From Amoebophrya sp. A120 (Eukaryota > Sar > Dinophyceae > Syndiniales > Amoebophryaceae), in contig CAJINV010000010.1 of assembly GCA_905178155.1 (NCBI GenBank), forward strand, positions 2,242,167-2,306,166: a stretch of 64,000 bases of DNA. The letters are read 5' to 3'. Made by a program: the position numbers and the translations under genes. Position 1 is the first letter of the stretch. The number at the start of each line of letters is the position of its first letter. Positions 34,325-45,270 of this stretch are shown piece by piece. The notes under the pieces are model-generated. The model searched no databases, was not told the DNA's origin, and saw only the letters and a program-made list of their open reading frames with translations.

Positions 34325-35420
34325 TTTCTTGGTCGTGCCGGGTTGTACTTAGTTTGTAGAGTAGGAAGATATTTTTATGATATAAATGAGAACTACGGTA
34401 ACCAGGGCGACGAGGTCGAGTTCAAGATCCTTAAAGATTGAAATAATCAATTTTCAGGGATAAAAATTGTACATAGCAATGTATAAACGCGGATGGAAGC
34501 AAGTGCAAGGCCATGGCAAATTACACTTCGAAATAAACTCCCCGTTCTTTGGGGTAAAAATGGGTCGTAGTCGTTGTATGTCGTGGAGCAGTAATGTGAG
34601 TCCGTAGCCTGATTGACTGAGGAAAACAAAAAGCGAGACATTTCTTGTGGTTATGCCGATGGTGGATAAAGGCCCAACGACTACTGGATCAGAGAGAAGA
34701 TCCTCCAAATTCATCTTCATTGGTTCACATTTCTTGTTTTTACACTGTCTGACGTGGTGCGTCTCAAGCTTATGGTCTCGACGCTGGAGTATCCTAGTTG
34801 TACCGATGCTTCCATTGATTCAGATCGCACGAACGACGAGATGTTCCGATGAATTTACGACATCGACATCGGAGGTGGGTCATAAATAAACAAATACGAC
34901 GCACGCAGAGCAGAGATGAAAAGCACGAACGCAGGGAAAAGGTTGTACGAACGGGTCAACGATAACGAAATCTACTGAACGAGTCCGCGTGCGAAACGAG
35001 TCCGCGTACGAAAACGAAAAGTACGCTTCTTGTTATGCGTAAGATACGAATCCCAAAGTGATGTTGAACAGGCAACGAAAGAGACGACACGATACTAGTA
35101 TCCCAGCATTCGAAATCAAAATGCACGCATCTATGGCAGTGCGTCAACGGTTGTACCTGAGAACTAGCCTGATCAATGTACCTTCGTGGGGCAAAAATGA
35201 GGACTCAGAATCTTCACCCTCTAAACTCTACGTACTATGTATGAAGCCAGGTCGCCACACTAAGACGAACAGAGCAATGAGTAACTACCCTGAGCATGTG
35301 GCTTCGCAGAAGAACGCGTGGTGCTTCCCTAGCGATAGTATTCCGCTTCAAATCGACAGGAGCGACATTGTGGCTCTTACTTTTGCGCTCACGCAGCACA
35401 AACTCGGCATGAAAACAAAT
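34325..35420. other. Intergenic, upstream of paralogue B
   Basis: 1.1 kb with no introner. A 131-codon plus-strand frame at 35058-35453 has no features and opposes the gene direction, so I do not call it. Confidence 0.45.
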
Positions 35421-35927
35421 TCATCTTCCAGAATACGGATGATGTCCTCGTGAATAGGTTGAAGCAGAAGCACGGTACTGATCATAGCCATACCCACGTC
35501 CCTTCCAGCTGCTGTTACGACCTGCCGATATGGCACCATTATATTTCCCGCTACATGCTTGCTTACTCCCTTTCCCACCAAAATACGCAATAAAGTAGTC
35601 TTCCGCCTGTTGAGCCGTTTCGCTGCCGGCGCGCAGCACTTGATTATTTTGATGCAAAGTATTTCTCCTCCTGCTCGTTTCCCCACCGTTGCAATAAGTG
35701 TACAACTTCTGCACCCACTCGGTGCGCAACACCTCCACGCGCGGTTTTGCCAGTAGCCAGTTGTCGATCCAAGCCCGGTCCAGCCAGTGACGGCTGTTGC
35801 TCACCGCCTCGAAGGTCTGTCCGAGGAAGGACAGGTCGCCGCCAAAGCCGGTCGAGTTCCACTGGCACATTTGCCGCCCCGCCAGGTTCTTCGCTGCGTA
35901 CCGCGGGTCGTAGCAACACCTCCACAT
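35421..35927 (-). CDS. Unknown protein or gene fragment with DPRYAAKNLA motif
   Basis: Minus frame from ATG 35927 (MWRCCYDPRYAAKNLAGRQM…), with a Trp-rich stretch (SRHWLDRAWIDNWLLAKPRV) that looks coding. It also fits as an exon entered at the acceptor-like CACCCAGCAG just upstream. A second frame over the same DNA (…QQDVEVLLRPAVRSEE…) is open too, so the frame is unsure. It shares the short repeat at 35881-35909 with two nearby sites. Probably part of a rearranged family related to the C-terminus of 38922-40998. Confidence 0.4.
   Translation of the reverse strand: MWRCCYDPRYAAKNLAGRQMCQWNSTGFGGDLSFLGQTFEAVSNSRHWLDRAWIDNWLLAKPRVEVLRTEWVQKLYTYCNGGETSRRRNTLHQNNQVLRAGSETAQQAEDYFIAYFGGKGSKQACSGKYNGAISAGRNSSWKGRGYGYDQYRASASTYSRGHHPYSGR
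35881..35909. repeat. Short interspersed repeat, copy 1 (29 nt)
   Basis: Begins GCCAGGTTCTTCGCTGCG. Identical over 29 nt to copies at 37282 and 38938. On minus it reads DPRYAAKNLA. Confidence 0.85.
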
Positions 35928-36045
35928 CCTGCTGGGTGATAAATGAAATCTAGCAATACCTACAGTCGTGATATAATGAAATCTGACATTTAATAGAGAT
36001 GAAGTTAGCTGTTTGTTCTTTGTAGGTACTAAGTACACAAAGTGC

Positions 36046-36273
36046 TCACTTCGCCGCCTGCTCCGCCTGTTTGTTCATTTTATTCACCGCGTCAATTTGC
36101 ATCTCGTCTGCAAGCTCCGGCGAAATGTGCTCCAGTTTTAACTGCATCTCCACTTTGCCCGACTCTTTACTGAAGTTGTGCTGCGCCACGTTATTCAGGT
36201 TAGTACTTTTCACGCTGCTCTTGCCGTTTATGCAAGAAAAAAACTGTGCGATGTATCGTGCAGATTGATGCAT
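36046..36273 (-). CDS. Small conserved protein, copy 1 (75 aa)
   Basis: Starts MHQSARYIAQFFSCINGK and ends in a helical stretch ending NKMNKQAEQAAK. Copy 2 at 54516-54743 differs at 7 of 75 residues, mostly conservative, and both frames stay open, which argues that the peptide is real. No signal peptide, membrane segment or recognised family. It lies just 3' of a duplicated NCAPD3 tail. Confidence 0.6.
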   Translation of the reverse strand: MHQSARYIAQFFSCINGKSSVKSTNLNNVAQHNFSKESGKVEMQLKLEHISPELADEMQIDAVNKMNKQAEQAAK

Positions 36274-36752
36274 TTCCTAGCCATAGCCTGTTAGCATGAC
36301 ATCAAACATGCTCTGCAGGACAGAGAAAGTCTGTCATCAAGCACGGCTAGTATCCGAATCGGTATGATGAAATCACGACGTATGAAATGACCCAGGGTTG
36401 TACCACTCGTCCAGCTTGGCTGGCCGGGGCCGGCATGACACGTGTATTAGCTTATTTGTAGTAAGTAGCATGCATTGCATATAGCTACTTACTATACAGA
36501 AGATTTCCTGTACTTAACACGGCACGTTTCTTCTTGCATACTGTTTATTTTCTTCGGGGTGGGCTGGTTGGAGCTCTTGCTGTTGCCTTTCTGGTATGCA
36601 TTGCAAAAGCATCACCGTAAAAGAGATCATCGCAGTCATGCATCACAAGCGTCTTTCTTCTAGATGTGTAAATTCTGTTTTTCATGCAGAGAAAATTAAT
36701 ATTAATATTTACATTGCTTGACTTCCGGGTTCTGGTAACGCATACCCCCGGC

Positions 36753-36864
36753 GACAGGTGACCTTGACAGGTGACCTTGACAGGTGACCTTGACAGGTGA
36801 CCTTGACAGGTGACCTGGACAGGTGACCTGGACAGGTGACCTGGACAGGTGGGCGCGACAGGTG
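36753..36864. repeat. 13-bp minisatellite
   Basis: About eight tandem units of ACAGGTGACCTTG, the last three reading ...CTGG. It lies inside the expanded family C introner. Confidence 0.9.
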
Positions 36865-36960
36865 TTGGCGACAGTCGAACGCCCTTGCCCCACTAGCGTG
36901 GCGCGCACTAAGCGACCACGCGCGCGCCTGGTGTGAGGCAACCCGATGCCGAACTTCCTG

Positions 36961-37160
36961 CCCCCACTAGTGCCTCGTGCACTAAGCCACTATGCGCGCG
37001 CCTGGTGTGAGGCGAGGGGCGGACGCTGTCCGCCCCGATGCCGAACACCCTTCCCCCACTAGTGCCTCGTGCACTAAGCCACTATGCGCGCGCCTGGTGT
37101 GAGGCGAGGGGCGGACGCTGTCCGCCCCGATGCCGAACACCCTTCCCCCACTAGCGCCAC
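36961..37160. repeat. 92-bp tandem repeat
   Basis: Two near-identical 92-bp GC-rich units (starting CCCCCACTAGTGCC, at 36961 and 37053) plus a partial third at 37145. A degenerate version precedes them near 36885. Inside the expanded family C introner. Confidence 0.85.
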
Positions 37161-37281
37161 TAGGGATGGGCACAAGGCCCCAGCGTGGGGACCCTGTCCC
37201 CACGCGTGGACCTTGTTTGTCATGCGATTTCTGCTAGTCTAGGATACTTTTGCAAAGGATATGTGGTTGACTTCTATCCGC

Positions 37282-37325
37282 TGCCAGGTTCTTCGCTGCG
37301 TACCGCGGGTCTGCGCGATTCCGCA
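37282..37325. repeat. Short interspersed repeat, copy 2 (44 nt)
   Basis: Identical over 44 nt to copy 3. It abuts exactly the edge of the duplicated NCAPD3 tail at 37281. Confidence 0.9.
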
Positions 37326-37499
37326 TCTTCTTGCGCTTTCCACATTACCATTAGCCGCGAAGGAGTTGCTTTACCTTTTCAAGTAGAACAAAAGAATAGC
37401 CGAAGGCTTCCAACTGCTCGAGGATTTGCTTTTATTTGGATGAAAAAGTAGTAGTCGCGCCATCGGAAGCTCCTACAGAGGTGTAAATACTTCCTATCG

Positions 37500-38180
37500 C
37501 CTTCTTATTTCCGGCATAGGCTGTGGCTGTAGGTGGCTTTCGAAACTGCAACTGAGCAGGGTTTGCTGCTCGTCACATTTGATGAAATAGAAATACAAAA
37601 ACTTAAGAGAGGTGGTGGGGTAACAGTAGCTGGCGCACCCGTTGTAGCTGCGGTTACTATTACAATTATTTTTAAGGAGGTTTGGCAGTCGTGGTGATAA
37701 GAAATTACGGCACTGAAATCGGAGTAACTCAGAGTGGGTGGGAAGTGATAGTACTTTGAAACAGAAACTCTCTTCGTGCATGTCTTCGTGGGGTAGCTTA
37801 GCATCAGAAAACGAAACTCCAAGTGGGGTATGGTTCTTTCCTGGCTGCCTGAATCTAGAAGTAAGTCCTTGACTAAAGTAGCTCGTAGCCACTGTCTGTG
37901 AATTGCTCATGCGTCAACGGAGCAAGTCCTGTTTCTTCTGTGCAAAAATTATTGTGAATTGATGTAAATGTACGTGTTGTAAAGAGACAAAAATCATGCT
38001 TACGCTGGGGCCGATTGTGAAAATGAAATAGTACTATTAGAATATAGTAAGGAGTAGGAGTAAGTAAGTGTCTTTTTGCAAAAAGCTGCTTCCTCGCGGT
38101 TTGCCTAGTACAGACACTAAATGCGCATGCTTTCGTGAAGGGTAGCGCAGAAAGTGCAGAAGACAACAACGAAGAACATC
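37500..38180. other. Unassigned stretch
   Basis: Several overlapping minus frames of 60-140 codons, none with features or paralogues. No introner. Nothing called. Confidence 0.4.
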
Positions 38181-38640
38181 AATGACAGACTTTAGTCCGA
38201 CACCGACAAAGCCACTCACACTGTCACATACCAATGGGGTGATTCGCGGCAGCGCGCACCGCGGCAGCGCGCCCCGCGTCACTCGGTCCTGTCCCGACCT
38301 GGCCGCCGGCCGCAGCGCCGGAGGCCGTGGAACCCAGCCGGTCCACCGACGGAGACACAATTCGTCCGCCCGAACGGACTGGAAAATGACCCGCTCCGTC
38401 ACATACCGTTGTGAGGGGCGCGTCGTATTGACGTACACATGTGTAGTGTTGTTGCTCGCTCCCCGAACTGCCCGACACCCCAAAGACACTTGGTGTACAG
38501 TAGAGCTGACCGTGGCAGCAGTCCGCCGTCGAAGATAGTTGTTGGAAGTACTTACCCCACGACAGATCAGTTGTACATGCCGTATTGACGATCGATGCAG
38601 CACGTACGTATTGACGATCGATGCAGCTTTATCGAAATTT
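38180..38640. other. GC-rich unclassified island
   Basis: GC-rich DNA unlike its flanks, with local duplications (GCGGCAGCGCG twice) and a tandem pair of GTATTGACGATCGATGCAGC units at 38582-38628. A 119-codon plus frame is probably a composition artefact. It may be a mobile-element remnant. Confidence 0.35.
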
Positions 38641-38921
38641 TTTACTACGAAATTAATGCTCAACACCGCCGGGGTGATGAAAAAGTAGAAGCTCAACTAC
38701 CACATAAGGAGCGAGAATGCTTTTACTCATCCTCCACAGTCCCGCCCCCAGCATCGTAGGTCTCTTCGAAGCCTTCCCCAAAGCCATTCCCATCTCCAGC
38801 GAAATGCTCTTCCCCTTCCATGATTTCAGGCTCAGCAAGGTGCTCGTTTTCATCTACTCCCCCTTCTAGTCCCAGATGATCCTCGGGTTGTTCAACTCCT
38901 GGTTCATCATCATACTGGTCG

Positions 38922-40998
38922 TCATGAAGATCTTGTTGCCAGGTTCTTCGCTGCGTACCGCGGGTCTGCGCGATTCCGCAGACACCAAAGGTTGTGCTCC
39001 CGGATCACCAGAGTGATCGCCTTCTTCTGCGCCCCTTGCAGGTCGCAGAAACGGTCGGTCTGCTGGCGGTCAAGCCAGCCGATGGCGAAGGGAATCAGTG
39101 GCATGACTTCTCTGTCCTCGGCGGGAAGTGTGGATGGCAGGGCCTCGCCACTTTCTAATTTTTGCAACAAAGTCGTCCACTGCCCTCTGCAAAGTCGGCC
39201 CACCTCGGTAGTTTTATTCCGAGCTTGGCGCGCCGCGGATGCTGCTCTCGTGGTCCCTTGCGCTGGCAGCTGCAACTCTGCGTGAAGATTGCGGGATGAG
39301 GAAGGCGGGTCTTTCGAATTACTATTTGTAGCATGGTCCGCTACTGCAGCTGCTTCCGTTGGACAACTCTCTTTTGGAAGAACGTTGATTTCCTTTTCTC
39401 CTGTTTCATCTTCTACTTCGTTGGCCTTCGTAATGATCTCTAGCTTAAGACCCATCGCCTCCTCAATGGCTTCGCGAAAAGTGATTCTTACTCGCTTCTT
39501 ACTCTTGCCATTTTTGCTCGCCAATGACCTCCCTCGATCTTCAACAACGTCTCTTGGTGGAGCTGCCGGGGCTCCTGCAGCTGCTGCGTGGTGTGTTTTC
39601 AGAGTTCCGACGAAGTCCACCAACTTGTTGAGACAGCGAAAGACTTCCCCGTTCCCGCGTACTTTTTCGTAGACAAACTCCTCCACTTTTTCTATCAAAT
39701 GCAAAAGTGTCTGGGTCTGGAAGAGTCATGCTGTTTCTGCATGACACAGAAGGTCTGGCATGGAAGCTATAGCACTACAGGTTTCGAGAAGCTTCCGCAA
39801 TGCCGAACCCGCATGACAAATCCCCCATGTTGGGGACAGAAAGTGAGCAGCTTTTGCTACCTATGCATGAGAGATTTTTGTGTGTTCCGAAGTGCGCATC
39901 ACAAGTTTGTATTGTTCCAGACCCAGACATTTTTGCATTTGATATTTTCGGATTGCAAACGATTTTCGTCTTTGGTGCGTTTCTTCTCGAAGTCACCCGC
40001 GATATACATTGCAAATATGTGTGGGTCTGGAAGATGGCAACCTGTCATGCCAAATCTGAATGATGCAAAAAATCTGTGTTGCATGGTTACCAACAGCCGT
40101 CCTTTTTTAACAAGTTGCCAAGGAATTTCTCATCCAGGACAGGCAAGATAGAGATCCCACAGAATCTGTCATGCCATGTGCTGCATTACAGACCTCATGG
40201 GTCATGGAAACTGGCATGACAAATCTTACATCCTTCCAGACCCAGACATATTTGCATTTGATACGCGAGCCCGTAGTGCGAGAGGAGGTTGCTGGATGTG
40301 ATCTGCACCTTGTGCGGACTCTTGGCTCCCCTGGTTCCCACGAGTTCGCGAAGCGTCAAGGTCAGCAGAGCGTCGCCCACATGCGCTTTGGACTGACCCG
40401 GTACTTCCTTTGTTTTTACGATCTGCTGTGCCTCGAGAAACTCCTGCACAAAGTCGTAGAACCGGTCTGCCTCAACCTGGGACTGCGGATAGTTTTTCAA
40501 TTGCGAAAAGTCCACACCGCAGCTCGTTTGCAACGCCTCCACATCCTGCTGGGTGTAGTTCTGAGTGAGGGGAGGAAAGGACGGGGAAGGTTGTGGCTGG
40601 AAAAATTTTTGTTCCTCCACCTCTCGGCCGACAATGTTCAACCCGTCTACAACTTCCCTTTCATTTTCTACCTCTTTGCTTTCAATTTCATCTCGAGGAC
40701 CATAGGCCAAATAGGAATGCTGTTCCGCGTCCGAGACATCAGGAATTGATCCGTCTTCTACTTCTTCGCCCATCTCTTCAGAAACTTCAGCCTCGTCGCT
40801 GGTCCCCACTAGTTGTACCGCACGGGGTTCATCTTGTTCGTCCACAGCGACCACGACTGCTGGTGCACTTTGACTAGTATTTTGATTTTCGTCCTCGTCG
40901 GGGTACGGAATGAAGTCCTGCGTCATGAACTGCGACGCCTGGCTCCGCACCGCGAAAGCGTCCAGCGCTCGCTCCTCGCTGTGGGCGGCGTTCGCCAT
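38922..40998 (-). CDS. Unknown acidic protein, three exons
   Basis: Exons 40264-40998, 39945-39997 and 38922-39687 sum to 1554 nt (517 residues, TGA). Both introns are family A introners. The first 150 residues are very acidic. Then comes a region with aromatic and helical content (DVEALQTSCGVDFSQL, FYDFVQEFLEAQQIV), a basic/Ala-rich linker, and a C-terminal domain containing IGWLDRQQTDRFCDLQGAQ and IREHNLWCLRN, ending ADPRYAAKNLATRSS. The last 15 residues come from the short repeat. Just past it, a shifted frame (…QDLHDDQYDDEPGVEQPEDH…) stays open to TAA near 38721 with strongly acidic content. The original protein may therefore have had that tail before the repeat shifted the frame. No family recognised. 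Confidence 0.7.
38938..38981. repeat. Short interspersed repeat, copy 3 (44 nt)
   Basis: Lies in the last codons of the gene at 38922-40998. Downstream of it, a different frame stays open for about 70 acidic codons. Confidence 0.9.
39693..39944. mobile_element. Introner, family A
   Basis: 252 bp, target repeat TTTTC, in the gene at 38922. It bounds a 53-nt exon with the next element. Confidence 0.9.
40003..40263. mobile_element. Introner, family A
   Basis: 261 bp, TATACATTGC…CATTTGATA, target repeat CGCGA, in the gene at 38922. Confidence 0.9.
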
Positions 40999-42235
40999 CT
41001 TTCTAGAACGGACAGGTGTCGTTGAAAAAGCAACCTTATAGAGAACTTCTATATATACTCCTTTACAATTTACAATTTATTCACGAGAAGATCTCGCGGT
41101 TGCAGCGAAAAATCGACTGCTGGGTTGTAGTACTTCGAACAACAGACGCAAGAAAAAGAAGCAAAGGCTGAAGCATCAAGACAAGTCGCAAGGGAAAAAA
41201 CGCCATCTTCGCCACGGCGTCAATACCACAGCTAAGTACCACCTGAGTAGTAGAACATCGTCACAACTCATCCACACGACATCTCTACTAGAGTGCTGCG
41301 AGAACCAAAGGAGAGGCCGCTCCTAGGAGGTTGTCGACCCAGATGAAATCATTTTCATCATTTTCGTTTTTCTTCGTCATCTTACACTTTTGGTTTGCAC
41401 TGCCTCCTGAATCAGGAAGGTCTTCAATCTCTTTTAAGTCTTTGCAATGCAAAATATAAGATGCGGCCATGCTAATAGTTACTTTTCCACAATGAGATGA
41501 GCCTTGTTGAGATGATCAACTGTTTGTGTAGCTTTCTCTTTGCAGCTGCGGTCCTGCACTGGGGATCGGACTACTGATTATACTATCTTTCTATACAAAA
41601 TCATAGGAACGAGTACACACGCACTCACTCCAGTCTAACTGGGCCAAAAAATGGCATGCAACATCTGTCTCATTGATCTGTATGAGACACAGGTCAGCAA
41701 AAAAATTAAAATGACCTGGGCCAGCTCAACTTACATCTCTGCACCCAAAGAAATGATATAGATAGGCTTAGTAGCGTCTGGCGCCAGCTAAGGGAGTACC
41801 GTGCCAATCTTCAAGGGAGTCAAGGGAGTAAGTTCGAAAAGCGCTCAAGGTTAGCTCATTCAACCAAAACACAGCAAAGCCAAAAAAGATTTATGCGTAA
41901 TTCAAATTCTAAAATCATACACAAATCGCCCGGTGGATTTCGACGCGTTTGATGGGACGTCTTTAGGGCGGTGGCGCTTTGCTAAGTGCTACCTCGTTCT
42001 GCTTCGTACGAGACTTTTGAAAATTAGCATAGCGATATATAGGATAGGTTTATGGAAAAGACCGACGAGCATCAATAATTCAGACAAAGACTCCAACTCG
42101 GATGTAGACTGGAAACAAAAATGAGCCCGAGCACTCTCTAACACGTTCAATAGATACCTGTACTTCTTTCTTACTGCTATAAAGCTGTAGCAGGATCCAC
42201 CTTGAAAGAAATTCTCTTCTGATAGACTTCCCCCC
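40999..42235. other. Intergenic, with a duplicated patch
   Basis: No gene called. The patch at about 41290-41680 resembles 46310-46700 (for example a shared ACACACGCACTCACT core and TTTTTCTTCGTCATCTTAC-like text). Both lie downstream of the paralogous genes at 42236 and 47729. Confidence 0.45.
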
Positions 42236-44527
42236 TTACACCATAGGAGCGTGTAGTTTCATGAACGCGCGCATCTCTTCGACCATCGGCAACGTGGTTG
42301 CGTGGTCTACTGTGTGGTCGCTTTCCAGCAAAGTCTTCCACTCGTCAAAAACCTGATTAGACATTACCGCGTCCCACACCCGTCCAAAGTCCGAATCTGC
42401 CGGGGGCTGGTTGTGGTCAAACTCCCAAAACAGCCATCCCGAGCGGGCGTTCCTCTTCTGATGTCGCGCGGACACTGCGGACAGGGCGCGGAAGGGGCCA
42501 ATGTACGCCTCTCCCGCGGCATTCGGATTGCGGACGGCGTCATAGTTCCCAAAGAAACGCTGCCAGCTAGACGAGTGCAACAACATATCGCGCGGCGCAA
42601 GGGTCTTCCGGTTCATGCCGTGGCTCTTGAAAAGAATCGACTGGAAAGAAAGCCACAACTTCTTCGCCATCACAGTGTGTTCGTTCTGCCAAAAATCCAG
42701 CGGGTGCACCGGGTTGCCCGCCGCGTCCGTGTTTTCGCTCGTCCTTTGGGCCGGATTCCGGATTGGGAGTCTCGTGTCTGCGCATTGCCCGGCGATAACT
42801 CGATGGAAGAACCGATTTAGCCAGCCGAGCCCCCGCCCCAGGCTCCCGTCGATGCCGTTGAACAAGTGGCCGTAGTTGGTGGAGGCGCGCAGGTGCTCGA
42901 GGTGATGCGGCGCGTAGACCAGCACGAATTCGAGAATCTGCAGCTGTCCCTCGGTGAGCTTCCCCGTGCTCCAGTTCCAGTCCGCGTCGGTCCACAGGTC
43001 GGCCGGGTCGTTAATGAAGTGCCTCGTCGTCGGGGCGTGCAGCGTGTGCGACGTGTAGGAAGCCACCCGCTCCAGCAGGCGCAGCGCGTTCCGCTTCTCC
43101 GCCACTGTGGGCAGGTCCGCCTGCAGCACCTCCTGCAGAGAAAAGTTTTTCGGTCTGTCCGGGGCGTCCGCGTCGCGGACCGTCCGCTTCGGGGTGGCGG
43201 AGATCAGGCTGCGCATCACCAGTCGCTCCACCATCGCCTGCCCCTCACCCGGCGGGGCGGGCTTTCTCGTCACGGGGGGAGGCGCCGGCGTCTGCGCGGA
43301 CCGCGGCCCCTCCGCGGTCGCCCGCGTGGACGCGTAGTCGATATCGGGATGCGCCGCCCAAGCCGCCTCGCCCCAGGCTTGGAGGAGCGAATTCCGGTCG
43401 GTCCGGTCCACCCACAGGTTAGCCCCGGTCTGCGGGTCCGTCTGGAGGTACTTGTTCCCGTTTCGGAACATGATGGTGTTCCCGACCTCGTCCGCGCGCC
43501 GGGATCCCGCGACGATAGCTGCAAACACGAAGGCCCGAACCAACGCCGCTTCGCTGCTCAGGCCGGAGTAGGTTTGCAGCTGTTGCCACAACTGCGGGGC
43601 GTTCTTCTTGACCATAAACAGGAGATACAGACTGGTCGGGATGTGCCGCACACTCCAGAGCGCCCCGTGGTTCCACGCCTTGTCCGGCTTCGCGTTGCCG
43701 ACGGTTGCGCGGGGGTAGGGCATCCCCGTGAGAAAGGTGGACAAATTTTTCCCCAGTTGCCACATCCAGTGCTTTTTCCCGCTCAAAGCCGTATCCACGT
43801 AGAAGGCCGGGGAGGTGGTCGTGGTCGTGGTCGTGTTTCTGTTTCCGGCACCACCACCACCAGCGCTGCTCTTCTCGAACTCGTTTTCAGTAAACAGCTT
43901 GTTGTACTATTGCCACTGGCGTTCGCCCTGCGCCTGAAACCACTTGCGGCACCGGTGTTGATTCTGTGCGCCGACCGCAATCTGGTTGCAGATCGTTTTC
44001 CAAATCTGCCCGTAGGTGTTCGGGAACCCCTTCTGCGCCATCAATTTCCCGACGGAGCTCACACTAGGCGGAAGGATGTAGTTGTCACTTAGTATTCCGT
44101 CCGGGTGCGGCGGGCCGGGTGCAGGCGTCGGCGTCGGATTCGGCGTCGCATTCGGTGTCGGATTCGGTGTCGGACTCGGTGTTGGATTCGGCGTCGGATT
44201 CGGTGTTGGATTCGGTGTCGGATGCGGCGGTCCTGTTGCTCTATTCTCGTTGTTTCTGTTCACCACCACTGACGCCACCGGCACGGCGACACAGGTGCAA
44301 ACTGCTAAGACTGCGAGCACAATCCAGAGCCAAAGGAATTTCTGGCAACAGGAACGAGGACTTTCGGCCGAACAACCGGAGTTAGAGTTCTTCTGCGCGG
44401 CACATCCTGGTCGGTCCTCTCCGTGGAGGAGCAAACTGTGTTGCTCCTGCTGTATTTCCAAGTCCTCTGCCTCGTGCAAAAATGAACCCCGCTGCTCCCG
44501 TGGGGCAACACCTCCGGCCAACATCAT
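42236..44527 (-). CDS. Type II membrane protein with Pro/Thr/Asn stalk, one in-frame TAG
   Basis: One continuous frame of 764 codons, broken only by TAG at 43907-43909. Thirty-six codons after the TAG stay open and lead into a 520-codon frame ending at TAA 42236. Start: ATG 44527 or 44524; the latter aligns with MLAA… of the paralogue at 50136. Layout: an N-terminal tail of about 64 residues, SCCQKFLWLWIVLAVLAV starting a membrane span (about 65-88), a stalk of repeated PTPNP units (about 100-140), then a large outer domain. The outer domain shares HHLEHLRASTNYGHL with HDLGHLRPTCNYDHF of 47729-50136. The TAG is either a young nonsense mutation, a sequencing error, or read as Gln (it follows QWQ). 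No catalytic motif recognised. Confidence 0.7.
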
Positions 44528-45270
44528 TTCTGCGCACAATAAAAATTTGGAAAGTAGTACAAAATATAGCCGCCGGGGCGGGGGTAGTGAGGTCGTGGGC
44601 GTTTTTTTTGCCGGCCGCAGCCTTGGCCGCGGCTTTGCTTTTTATGGGCTCGCCATACCGCCGTGAGTAACGTTATGCCGCACGGTATGGCGGCCACTTG
44701 GGAAACGTCGCAAATTTTGGCACATTTCCAAAATTCCTTTCCGAAAGCCAGCCCCGATGCTATGGGGCCGATCCGGGTGCCACGGGGGGCGCCCAAAAAG
44801 CGAAGAAAAACCGGGCCCATAGCATGCGGATTGGCTTTGCGCGTCTGGGGCGCTTTTTATTTTTCGCGTTTTTATTTTTCACGCCGGCGCTTTTTGCAAA
44901 GCTTCCCAGGCTCTAAAACCGGCGAAAAGGCGGCCGCTTTCGCGGCCGCCCAAAATGCTCCGAAATCGCGGCCGTGCCATGCTGTTTCGCTGTTCTGATT
45001 TTGGGCGCGTTTTTTGCGCGCCCCTTTTTGGGCGCCCCAAATCGCCAGAAACCAAGGCGGCGGGCGCCTCAGAAGGGCGCCCCTTTTGCCGGCTCCCCTG
45101 CGTCGTTTTATCAAGTGCGAATCGATAGTTTTCAACCGGGCTTGTTTGATGGCAACGCCCCGGCCGCTTGACAATTGAAAATTTTTTCTGTCAAAAAACA
45201 CTTCCGCCCGCTTCAAAACTGCCGGTCGTTTTTCACGGGAGGTGGCAAAAAAACTCCCCGGTTAGAACCG
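44528..45270. other. Hairpin-rich GC island upstream of the gene at 42236
   Basis: Dense snap-back sequence: GGCGGCCGC-TTTC-GCGGCCGCC near 44930, GGGCGCG-TTTTTT-GCGCGCCC near 45003, and a pair GCTATGGGGCC / GGGCCCATAGC around 44760 and 44815. The flanks are AT-rich. It could be a foldback element remnant or an unusual promoter. No frame here is credible. Confidence 0.5.

Larger units (their letters stand above)
36595..37261. mobile_element. Introner, family C, expanded with satellite DNA
   Basis: 667 bp against 147 bp for its duplicate at 55077-55223. Ends TATGCATTGC… and …AAAGGATA. Flanks TCTGG and TGTGG, as in the duplicate. The extra ~527 bp holds the tandem repeats listed above. Confidence 0.85.
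36001..37281. repeat. Segmental duplication, copy 1
   Basis: Matches 54471-55243 over the small gene, spacer, final NCAPD3 exon and introner. Only a few percent of bases differ in the exon. Copy 1 is longer by about 527 bp because of extra DNA inside the introner (about 36688-37214). Confidence 0.85.
36492..37281 (-). pseudogene. Duplicated 3' tail of the NCAPD3-type gene
   Basis: 36492-36589 matches the last exon of the gene at 54974 almost exactly, and 37262-37281 matches the end of its penultimate exon. The same family C introner sits between them at the same base. Upstream of 37281 homology stops and a short repeat begins, so the rest of the gene is absent. The residual frame from the fused short repeat (…ADPRYAAKNLA) runs through but shifts the original frame. 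Best read as a truncated duplicate. Confidence 0.7.

Noticed and set aside
35058-35453. Plus-strand frame whose NYPEHVASQK resembles NYAEHVLGIQK of a small frame at 7781-7969
   Set aside because: The match is too short and both frames lack other support.
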